Assembly (NCBI RefSeq): GCF_901000735.1
Contig: NC_081551.1
Span: 18,256,545 to 18,320,544 of the forward strand
Source of the DNA: Corylus avellana
Taxonomy: Eukaryota > Streptophyta > Magnoliopsida > Fagales > Betulaceae
Direction: 5' to 3'
Length of the DNA: 64,000 bases
The notes beneath the pieces are model-generated. The model was not told the origin of the DNA. It worked only from the letters and a program-made list of their open reading frames with translations, and did not search any database. The first letter of the stretch is position 1; each line of letters begins with the position of its first letter. Position numbers and translations under genes: made by a program. Shown here in pieces: positions 24,406-35,241 of the stretch.

Positions 24406-25302
24406 TTGTTTTATATATTTTCTATATAATTTTTTGTATTTTTTTATTGGTGCTCTTTGATCGTGGGTCACTCGGTTATGTGAATATTAGGATAGAAACA
24501 CAACAAACAAACAAAAAAACGAAAACTTTTCTTGACAAAAAATTATATATTTTCACTCGCATACATGATTATATATGTATATATTGAAAAAACTCATAAT
24601 GAAATGGAAATTAAATAGAAAGGAGAAAAAAGAGAGAAAACGTAGGCAATGATTTACATCCACCACTAGGAAATAGTCCAAAAGAGCTATATCTTACTCT
24701 TATTATTTGATCATATTTACAATATAAAATACTCCTATCTATAGGAGAATTGAAGTATGTAAAAATAAAGATAAGTACCGTAATCAAATTAAAATACAAT
24801 TACAATCAATCCTACAAATTGATCATGTAGTGTAGCAGAAGTAGAAAACATGATGTGAACTTATTATAAGCAATAATCATGTGCAACACAAAGAGAAACT
24901 TAGAGCGTGAGCTCGGTTGGAGACTGAGATCGCTAGCGACAATGGCTGAAGATGGTAGCTGCCGGTAATGGTAGTTGGAGATGAGCCTTTAACAACAATA
25001 TGCTGGACCACAGTAGGGCCGACAACTTTGTACAAACAACTTTGGAGCTTATTCATCATCTTAAATTCTCATATTATTATTATTATGCATTAAGATATTT
25101 AAGTTCTATTACAATTAATATATCACATGCGAGGATTTGTAAATATGCATAGAAATTTACTTTTTTTTTTTTTTTTTTTTTTTCTAAATCTCTAATTATC
25201 AAGAAATTATAAGAAAAAAAAGCCAGACAGCCAGAAATTACATTAGACAACCCTGTAAAATTGATGGTGATTAATTAGCCGACATACATTTGTAAGCTAC
25301 GT

Positions 25303-25335
25303 GTGTGTGTGTGCGCGCGCGCACGTGCGTGCATG
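25303..25335. repeat. Alternating purine-pyrimidine run (GT)n(GC)n
   Basis: GTGTGTGTGTGTGCGCGCGC followed by GCACGTGCGTGCATG is strictly alternating, a sequence type that can adopt Z-DNA. The other copy (about 32577-32612) has more GT and fewer GC repeats. Confidence 0.7.
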
Positions 25336-26194
25336 TTGGTGTGTGAAGCTTTTCAACGTTCATTAACAAAGGCCCCATCAATCAATCCACGTGAAGCTAG
25401 CGCGCAAGGGTGTATAATGTATAGAGCCGAACAGACATCCAACAAAACATGCTGATACAACGTATTTCGGGGATTTTGTCACCACAAAAGGCCAAGAAAT
25501 AAATACTTCCTCCTCTGGCTCTGACCGGCCGTTGTGGTCGCTCATAAACCAAATAGGTCTGACCCCAACTTGAAAATAAAGAGAATTCTTTAATTATCAT
25601 ATAATTATTGCTCATTTTCAACGGGATGTAGGTGAAAAGTTATATTACGAGTCAAATAATCAAACACACGTGAGGAGTGAAAAGCTAAGGCTTATCTTTC
25701 CTGACCTAATATGTCTGACTTCAACCACACACTTTAAAATTTAAATTCCAAAATCCGAACTTTTACTTGATATAAACGATTTCTTCTTTCTCTTTTTTAT
25801 TTTTTATTTTTTTTATTTTTTTTATTTTTTATCAACTCATTGTAATTTGTAAACTACTTTATTTGGATTTAAAGTTGTTTAACTCTCTGTTTATATTATC
25901 AATTTCAAAAGCACACTTATTCATGATAAGTGTGCGATGGCCTTACACGTGGAGAAGGGGCGTCCTTATTTTATAAGGGTAGAATGGTCAGAACATATTC
26001 CTCTTTATTTGTTTTGAAATGGAGAGGATCTGAGTCATTAGATGCAATTTGAAAAATATCTCAACAATTTGATATTGAGATTACTAATAATTTAGGCAAT
26101 AAATATGAATGAGTTTTTATGAGACCACGCTCACCTACTTTAACATAAGAATAGTAACATAAAACTTGCTTAAATAGATCAACTTTATATTAAT

Positions 26195-26534
26195 TTGGGA
26201 AAATTTCACAAAACTCTTACGAACTTTCACGCGTTTTAACATTATGCCTTCAAAGTTCAAAAACTCTTAATTAAGGATATCGAACTTTCAATTTATTTTA
26301 ATTACCTAATTCCGTTAGAATTTTTTGTTAAATCTGATCAAAATTTCTAAAATACCAATTTTTTTATTTTTATTTTTTATTTTTTTTTTTAAAAAAAACA
26401 TATTTGTTTAACAGAAAATTTTAATGGAATGAAATAATTGAGAACTTGATACCGTTAATTGAGAATTTTTAAACTTTAAAATGATAATATCACAATGAGT
26501 GAAAGTTCGTAAATGATTTGTGAAAATTTTCCAA
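26195..26534. mobile_element. MITE with ~130-bp TIRs and TTAAT target duplication, copy 1
   Basis: The left arm begins TTGGGAAAATTTCACAAAAC and the right arm ends GTGAAAATTTTCCAA. Pairing continues inward through GAACTTTCACGCG, AAAGTTCAAAAACTC and TTCCGTTAGAATTTT. TTAAT flanks both sides (26190-26194 and 26535-26539). The loop is A/T homopolymer. It is non-coding. Confidence 0.65.
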
Positions 26535-27302
26535 TTAATTTTCTTATATTTACTATATACGATAGAAGTAGATTTATATGTTGAATGCCAAATAAAAGAA
26601 CACTTGCACATGGCAACAAGATAGTAGGATTTATTAGGGCTGTCATAATTAAAGCTAAAAGGTAAAAAGGAACCCTTACGGCCTGGTATTCACAAGAGCA
26701 AAGGACAAAAGGTTAGTTTGAAAAATTGATGGGCCATAAACGAAGAAGCACTTAAACGCCGAAGGCTGCCAACTGAATAGAGGGGGACCTCTTTGACAAA
26801 AGCTGACGATGCATTCATGGTTACTAGTGGCTATGGGAAATATCTGAGACAGGTGACCTCATTAATAGGACGGTTCCTAATTCTGTTTAATGCCGACAGA
26901 GATGTCATACCGCTCCTCGTATGGTTAAGATTGCATTTAAGTTATGTGAAATACTGTAGATCATAATAATTTTCAACGCTTCACTAGAATTGAGAGTGTT
27001 TTAGCAATACCCTTATCGAGGAAGTTATTTGTGCTCATGGTTCAAGTGCATGTGTAGTAATTGCCACCTTATCTTCATTGTCATCAACTCTCTTAATCTT
27101 TCGAGTTAGATTCCTCATTATCCATTTCCGAATCCATTTGTTCAACCATTGGCTCGATCATTAGTAGTCTTCCCCTCTCTATCACTTCTCGTCACAGTTC
27201 ATTGGCCATTGTGCTCAATTAATATGCAAACAACAGTCTGAGCTTGAGCGCTTAAATTATATGAGTACCTTTGTTTGAATTAGAAGCTTTTTTACTGAGT
27301 TT

Positions 27303-27486
27303 TGAGTAATGCTACACATACTCACATTCTTTTGATTTCATTCTAACACACTTTTAGGTGACTCACACTCTCACCATTAGATCAAAATCCAATAATAATT
27401 TATCGTAAATCTAATAGTGAGAGTATATGCCACCTAAGGGTGTATGAGAGTACGATTGGAAGAGTGAGTACTTGTAGCATTACTCA
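27303..27486. mobile_element. MITE with TGAGTAATGCTACA termini, copy 1
   Basis: The left end TGAGTAATGCTACACATACT and the right end, reading TGAGTAATGCTACAAGTACT on the other strand, are inverted repeats. Pairing runs ~78 bp through CTTTTAGGTGACTCACACTC against CCTTAGGTGGCATATACTC. The element is almost a perfect hairpin of 184 bp. Confidence 0.7.
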
Positions 27487-27929
27487 TTGAACTTTACCGT
27501 TATGAAAGCGTGCAAGTGAACTTTGAATCACTAATGACTATTTGCAGAACTTTTTTGAATGAAATTCAACCATTGTAAGAACATAAAAAAGCAGATGCTC
27601 CATCCTGATTTCCTACCAGTCGTTTTAACAAAAGAATAAAATATTGATAACAGGAAATATATTGCATGCATTTAGCAAAAAATTTACAATAGGAATTTCT
27701 CATACATAATTGCCTAAATTCTTTAGAAAGGAAAAAAAAATAAAAAATAAAAAATATTGAGAAAAGAGGAACATCTCAGGAGGTATTACTAATAAAAACC
27801 AGTTAACTATTTAGAATGACCTATTAATCTCTCTAGTCATTATGAGGAAAAAGAAAAAGGATTTGAAACTTGAACAAAGGCATTGAATTGATGCAGTCCC
27901 AATCCAACCAATAAATTACAGTGATGGTA

Positions 27930-28650
27930 TCATGCCGGTGTAGGAGTTGGTTTAGGAACATCAACTAACCGTTCGATCATTTGGAGCTGATCATAGGGTG
28001 CAATCTGTAACATTAGATAGAAAAAAGATAGTGAATTAGAACACGTAAGGAAGAACAGATCTGTTAAACCTATTATTCCTTCACAATGAATACAAATAAG
28101 TCGGGAGACGTGCTTGTTAGAATATAAATTAAATAATTAAATTCATCTCTTCCTATCAGCTTACGCATGCATGTATCTAAGGTTGTTGCCTAGCAGGTAC
28201 GCATCTGTACATGGGCAATGCTCATATAAAAGTTAGGTTTAGAATATTATAAAATTTCCATTTAGACTAAGTAGCAAGAATCAGACTCAAAGATACTACT
28301 TAGCCATATATTGGTTATTGAATGATTGCCATCATATAATTTTCTTTCTATGATTAAACATTGATTCAAATGTCAAGCCTTTTGTATTGTGGTCAAAGAA
28401 AGGTATTAGGTTTGCCATGAAATTGATGGTAGTCTCTGTCAAAAATTTAACTCTACAGCAACAATAATAATCCATCATATAATTTTCTTCTTTCCATTAT
28501 TAACCATTGATTCAAATGTAAAGTCACCTGGCTGAATCCGTCAGGCCACGTTATTGAAACAGCATAGTTCCCCATAGGCCGAATATCTTCAGGTTCAATA
28601 TCTTCTGGAACATCTGTATATTGCAGTTTTTGCTCCCCTGTCCATTCATC
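27930..28650 (-). CDS. HCF101: HCF101 last two exons, duplicate copy (partial)
   Basis: Exons 28650-28528 and 28004-27930 match the terminal exons of the full gene at 35963-35841 and 35316-35242. They encode [17 protein letters not shown] ... [14 protein letters not shown] and [19 protein letters not shown] with the same stop. The upstream exons would lie to the right, but the contig ends at the gap. This is best read as the other allele or an unmerged contig end, not as a second gene. It could be a real 3' duplication if long reads support both copies in tandem. Confidence 0.85.
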
Positions 28651-29934
28651 CTGATAGGAGCAATTAACCCCTCATTAGTCGAAGGATAGAAAAGGCCAGA
28701 CATGGAAAAGACTCTAGTGACATAGTAACACCAACTGAAATCAACTCCATTGGAGGATTTGTCAAGGCCATTTTTTCTTCCTAGAAAATAGCATTTTGTT
28801 TGCTTTGAATAATCAGCATTCAAAAGGATTAGTAAATAATTTGGATGCTTCTACAATCTATCCCATCAACTTGTGTCTCTTTTAAGTTGAATCACATGTA
28901 TTACTGCACCCACCTCTAGATTTGTCCATTTACTTATCTAAAACTAAATAGTGCAAGGATTTGATGTCAGATTATGACTTTTCTATGCTTCTGCACAATG
29001 TAATAAACAAATAAATTTAAGCCTTCTGATTGCTGATGCAAAATGACAAAAACATCCTTTCAAAAAATCAATGTCACATACTATAAAATAATCTGCAACT
29101 ATGTAGCAACTCTACTGTGGTATTATGAAAAGGAGACTGTCCACTAGTGCTTTAATTAACATTTCAATTGATCATGTTTACTTACACACTTATCTCATAA
29201 TTGTGTTACACGTTAAGCATCAACTGCAGATTTCTTTTGTATTACTTCACTCCTTCCTTTCCATTCCTTTTCCATTTTCAACACCAAATATGGAAAACAA
29301 CCAAAAGGATAAAAAAAGAGGACATAGAGAAAATTTTCTACCTATAAGAAGATTTTCTTAAACAACCTATGAAATCAATTATTTTGTTTCTGCTACAAAA
29401 CCAAGTCTTGTTTTTAACTTTTGGACATTACCATTATTTGCAAATATATCCTCCATATATATAAAATCAAGTAAAGATTTAGAGAGAGAGAGGTGAAAGT
29501 CTTCAAACAAAATTATATTACAAGGTTTAGGTTTTGATACTTGTCAGTTTTCTTAGGTTTACAGTCTAGCGTCAAGCATGTGCACAATTTTGACCATGCA
29601 GAGAATTCTTTCTCCTAATACACACATGAAGAGCTATGATAACCTCAGAAATGAGAAATACTCTCCATGGGCAACCAAACCTAGATGTTTCAAGTTCCAA
29701 CTGCCGTGTAATTTCAGTTGGACCAGAAGAGGTTTGAAACCCCATATCATATAGAAAGCAGCAACTAGCTATGACAAGATATCCTCAGCAGCAGCACATA
29801 TATAGTCAGCAATTTAATTATCACAATTCTGTCCAGCAGTTTTAACTGAATATTGGACAGCTCGAGCAGAAAGGCAACGGCAATCACTGTCTTGTATTTA
29901 GCGTCAGACCATATTAAAGTTCAGGTCTTACACT

Positions 29935-30034
29935 NNNNNNNNNNNNNNNNNNNNNNNNNNNNNNNNNNNNNNNNNNNNNNNNNNNNNNNNNNNNNNNNNN
30001 NNNNNNNNNNNNNNNNNNNNNNNNNNNNNNNNNN
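29935..30034. other. Assembly gap (100 N)
   Basis: Exactly 100 unknown bases, the conventional size for a gap of unknown length. The sequence after the gap restarts 7.2 kb back in the preceding contig. Confidence 0.99.
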
Positions 30035-30176
30035 AATGTTTGATTTATAATGTATGTATCTTTGATGTCGGTAATCTCGTAGTTTTGGCTATGATTTGCT
30101 TCAAAACTTTTTGCTCTGTTTGTAGGAGCTTTTGCTTGCGATCTTTTCGTCAATGAATGAGTATGGAATGTCTTCC

Positions 30177-30210
<34 letters not shown>

Positions 30211-30695
30211 ATTTGTAGACGTAATTGTGTTACACATTTCGGTGATGCAATTATATGATGAGCTATTAATTCTGATGTACTCAATGTTGCTAACATAAAT
30301 AAATAAATAAATAAAGTTTGCACTTAAGTTCGAAGGAGGAATCGTGTTTGACAAGTTGACATAAACATTATACTCAATGTTTTATGAGATTCCGAGTAGA
30401 TTCTCTTTGTTGGGCGTAAAATATTTTTTAACTTGAGAAAAGTGGTTATTTTTTGCTAGTTTTTTGCAATCTTGAAAATTGTTTGAAAAATATTTTTTTG
30501 ACATTCGACTCGTATGAAAAATCAACAAATATTTATTATATTTTCATATAATATTAGGAGTTGTGGTGAAGAGAGAGAGAGAGAGTGAAGAAGAGATGAA
30601 AAGGAAGAAAGTATGTGAGAATATAAGGCATTCAGAGATAAGATTGAGATCTAATACAATTGTCGGCCCATATTGCTTTCAAATATTAGACAAAC

Positions 30696-30798
30696 AATTG
30701 TGAGTGGGTTCTTGTGAGACCCACTTGCCTAAGCAGGTGTTTGGTAGCATAAGACTTGCTTGGACAGGTAAGCTTCATAAGCGGTCCTCTCACAATAA
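30696..30798. mobile_element. Compact hairpin MITE, copy 2
   Basis: Allelic or duplicate counterpart of the hairpin at 23411-23512, with a few substitutions. Confidence 0.5.
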
Positions 30799-33461
30799 CC
30801 TGTTCGGGGGGTGTGAGAGAGCGGTGAAAAATAGTTTAAACAGATGAGAAGCGTACACCATATTATGGCTTATGAATGTAATTGTTTTCAGTCAACCGAA
30901 ATATTTTCAATGTCACCAATATTTTATACTATGCCAAATACTAAAAAGTAGTATGTATAATATATATTTTAAAATATTTTACGTCAAAACAAACCAAACT
31001 ACAAAATTTTAAATTCACATCTACCCAATGGAGAGAAAGCCCAGTAGCAATTGCTTTATGGTTGGAGCAACAAAATGGATCGATGATGCGTATATAAACC
31101 AAAAAGTATGTGTAGCTAGTTAGTGCCTCCATTTTAAAATTCTTTTATTTTTTTATTTAGTGTATTTGAAGGGTAGTGTTGTCCAAAATTTTTAATGATG
31201 ATAATACATTAAATGCAATATGTTTTAAAATATACTAAATAGAAGAAATAGAGAAATTTTAGAATGGGGACATCCTTTTCCCTCACTAGTCGGATATTTG
31301 CAACTTTTTGGCTTCAATGCCGCCTCTGGGACCATCAACTTTAGAAGGTATACGTCTTGTTTGGAGCGGCAAAAATTGAACCTTTTTGTTTGATCTTTGC
31401 ATGTGAAAGGATTTAATACTTTTTATTTTTATTTTTTTTATTTGGCTTCTAACATATAGGAGAAGATTCTTTAATCATGCAAAACATGGGAAAAGGAAGA
31501 ATGAAAAGACAATAAGCAAACTGACAAAAAAAAAAAAAAAAAAAATCACAATTATATGAGGCCGCAATCGATGCTAATTTTGTTCTAGTGCACTATATAT
31601 ATAAAAGGAAAATGAAAAGACAGTAAGCAAAGAGACAAAGAAAAAAAAATCACCATTATATGAGGCCGCAATCGAGGATTTTGTTTTATATATTTTCTAT
31701 ATAATTTTTTGTATTTTTTTATTGGTGCTCTTTGATCGTGGGTCACTCGGTTATGTGAATATTAGGATAGAAACACAACAAACAAACAAAAAAACGAAAA
31801 CTTTTCTTGACAAAAAATTATATATTTTCACTCGCATACATGATTATATATGTATATATTGAAAAAACTCATAATGAAATGGAAATTAAATAGAAAGGAG
31901 AAAAAAGAGAGAAAACGTAGGCAAAGATTTACATCCACCACTAGGAAATAGTCCAAAAGAGCTATATCTTACTCTTATTATTTGATCATATTTACAATAT
32001 AAAATACTCCTATCTATAGGAGAATTGAAGTATGTAAAAATAAAGATAAGTACCGTAATCAAATTAAAATACAATTACAATCAATCCTACAAATTGATCA
32101 TGTAGTGTAGCAGAAGTAGAAAACATGATGTGAACTTATTATAAGCAATAATCATGTGTAACACAAAGAGAAACTTAGAGCGTGAGCTCGGTTGGAGGCC
32201 GAGATCGCTGGCGACAATGGCTGAAGATGGTAGCTGCCAGGAACGGTAGTTGGAGATGGGCCTTTAACAACAACATGCTGAAAATGGACCACAATAGGGC
32301 TGACAACTTTGGACAAACAACTTTGGAGCTTATTCATCATCTTAAATTCTCATATTGTTATTGTTATGCATTAAGATATTTAATTTCTATTACAATTAAT
32401 ATATCACATGCGAGGATTTGTAAATATGCATAGAACTTTACTTCTTTTTTTTTTTTTTCTAAATCTCTAATTATCAAGAAATTATAAGAAAAAAAAGCCA
32501 GACAGCCAGAAATTACATTAGACAACCCTGTAAAATTGATGGTGATTAATTAGCCGACATACATTTGTAAGCTACGTGTGTGTGTGTGTGTGCCCGCGCA
32601 CGTGCGTGCATGTTGGTGTGTGAAGCTTTTCAACGTTCATTAACAAAGGCCCCATCAATCAATCCACGTGAAGCTAGCGCGCAAGGGTGTATAATGTATA
32701 GAGCCGAACAGACATCCAACAAAACATGCTGATACAACGTATTTCGGGGATTTTGTCACCACAAAAGGCCAAGAAATAAATACTTCCTCCTCTGGCTCTG
32801 ACCGGCCGTTGTGGTCGCTCATAAACCAAATAGGTCTGACCCCAACTTGAAAATAAAGAGAATTCTTTAATTATCATATAATTATTGCTCATTTTCAACG
32901 GGATGTAGGTGAAAAGTTATATTACGAGTCAAATAATCAAACACACGTGAGGAGTGAAAAGCTAAGGCTTATCTTTCCTGACCTAATATGTCTGACTTTA
33001 ACGACACAGTTTCAAATTTAAATTCCAAAATCCGAAATTTTACGTGATATAAACGATTTCTTCTTTCGCTATTTTTTTATTTTTTATCAACTCATTGTAA
33101 TTTGTAAACTACTTTATTTGGATTTAAAGTTGTTTAACTCTATGTTTATATTATCAATTTCAAAAGCACACTTATTTATGATAAGTGTGCAATGGCCTTA
33201 CACGTGGAGAAGGGGCGTCCTTATTTTATAAGGGTAGAAATAAGGGTAGAATGGTCAGAACAGATTCCTCTTTATTTGTTTTGAAATGGAGAAGATCTGA
33301 ATCCTTAGATGCAATTTGAAAAATATCTCAACAATTTGATATTGAGATTACTAATAATTTAGGCAATAAATATGAATGAGTTTTTATGAGACCACGCTCA
33401 CCTAATTTAACATAAGAATAGTAACATAAAACTTGCTTAAATAGATCAACTTTATATTAAT

Positions 33462-33839
33462 TTGGGAAAACTTCACAAAACTCTTATGAACTTTCACGCG
33501 TTTTAACATTATGCCTTCAAAGTTCAAAAACTTTTAATTAAGGATATCGAACTTTCAATTTCTTTTAATTACCTAATTCCGTTAAATTTTTTTGTTAAAT
33601 TTGATCAAAATTCCTAAAATACCAATGTTTTTTTATTAAAAAATAAAATAAAATAAAAACTGTAAAGATTTAGGAGTTTTTTTTTTTTTTTTGAAAAAAA
33701 AAACATATTTGTTTAACAGAAAATTTTAATAGAATGAAATAATTAAAAACTTAATACCATTAATTGAGAATTTTTAAACTTTAAAATGATAATATCACAA
33801 TGAGTGAAAGTTCGTAAATGATTTGTGAAAATTTTCCAA
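33462..33839. mobile_element. MITE with ~130-bp TIRs, copy 2, with internal insertion
   Basis: Same element as 26195-26534, with TTAAT on the left and a decayed TTATT on the right. The loop carries about 40 extra bases (AAAATAAAATAAAATAAAAA and CTGTAAAGATTTAGGAG) absent from copy 1. Confidence 0.6.
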
Positions 33840-34614
33840 TTATTTTTCTTATATTTACTATATACGATAGAAGTAGATTTATATGTTGAATGCCAAATAA
33901 AAGAACACTTGCACATGGCAACAAGATAGTAGGATTTATTAGGGCTGTCATAATTAAAGCTAAAAGGTGAAAAGGAACCCTTACGGCCTGGTATTCACAA
34001 GAGCAAAGGACAAAAGGTTAGTTTGAAAAATTGATGGGCCATAAACGAAGAAGCACTTAAACGCCGAAGGCTGCCAACTGAATAGAGGGGGACCTCTTTG
34101 ACAAAAGCTGACGATGCATTCATGGTTACTAGTGGCTATGGGAAATATCTGAGACAGGTGACCTCATTAATAGGACGGTTCCTAATTCTGTTTAATGCTG
34201 ACAGAGATGTCATACCGCTCCTCGTATGGTTAAAATTGCATTTAAGTTATGTGAAATACTTTAGATCATAATAATTTTCAACGCTTCACTAGAATTGAGA
34301 GTGTTTTAGCAATACCCTTATCGAGGAAGTTATTTGTGCTCATGGTTCAAGTGCATGTGTAGTAATTGCCACCTCATCTTCATTGTCATCAACTCTCTTA
34401 ATCTTTCGAGTTAGATTCCTCATTATCCATTTCCGAATCCATTTGTTCAACCATTGGCTCGATCATTAGTAGTCTTCCCCTCTCTATCACTTCTCGTCAC
34501 AGTTCATTGGCCATTGGCCATTGTGCTCAATTAATATGCAAACAACAGCCTGAGCTTGAGCGCTTAAATTATATGAGTACCTTTGTTTGAATTAGAAGCT
34601 TTTTTACTGAGCTT

Positions 34615-34798
34615 TGAGTAATGCTAAACATACTCACATTCTTTTGATTTCATTCTAACACACTTTTAGGTGACTCACACTCTCACCATTAGATCAAAAT
34701 CCAATAATAATTTATCGCAAATCTAATGGTGAGAGTATATGCCACCTAAGGGTGTATGAAAGTACGATTGGAAGAGTGAGTACTTGTAGAATTACTCA
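34615..34798. mobile_element. MITE with TGAGTAATGCTA termini, copy 2
   Basis: Counterpart of 27303-27486, with single-base differences in the terminal repeats (GCTAAACATACT on the left, TAGAATTACTCA on the right). Confidence 0.65.
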
Positions 34799-35241
34799 TT
34801 GAACTTTACCGTTATGAAAGCGTGCAAGTGAGCTTTGAATCACTAATAACTATTTGCAGAACTTTTTTGAATGAAATTCAACCATTGTAAGAACATAAAA
34901 AAGCAGATGCTCCATCCTGATTTCCTACCAGTCGTTTTAACAAAAGAATAAAATATTGATAACAGGAAATATATTGCATGCATTTAGCAAAAAATTTACA
35001 ATAGGAATTTCTCATACATAATTGCCTAAATTCTTTAAAAAGGAAAAAAAAATAAAAAATAAAAAATATTGAGAAAAGAGGAACATCTCAGGAGGTATTA
35101 CTAATAAAAACCAGTTAACTATTTAGAATGACCTATTAATCTCTCTAGTCATTATGAGGAAAAAGAAAAAAGATTTGAAACTTGAACAAAGGCATTGAAT
35201 TGATGCAGTCCCAATCCAACCAATAAATTACAGTGATGGTA

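Larger units (their letters stand above)
22770..29934. repeat. 7.2-kb duplicated block, copy 1 (ends at assembly gap)
   Basis: The block is collinear and nearly identical with 30035-37247. Differences are scattered SNPs, microsatellite lengths and small indels, as between two alleles. It ends at the N run, exactly where the other copy continues into the rest of HCF101 (TCTTACACT|AAGAG at 37247). Contents: an A-rich LINE tail, a hairpin MITE, a local tandem duplication, two TIR MITEs and the last two HCF101 exons. Apart from those exons I see no gene. Confidence 0.95.

Noticed and set aside
27930..28650. A second, independent HCF101 gene
   Set aside because: Only the last two exons are present, in a block that repeats across an assembly gap; the simplest reading is the other allele.
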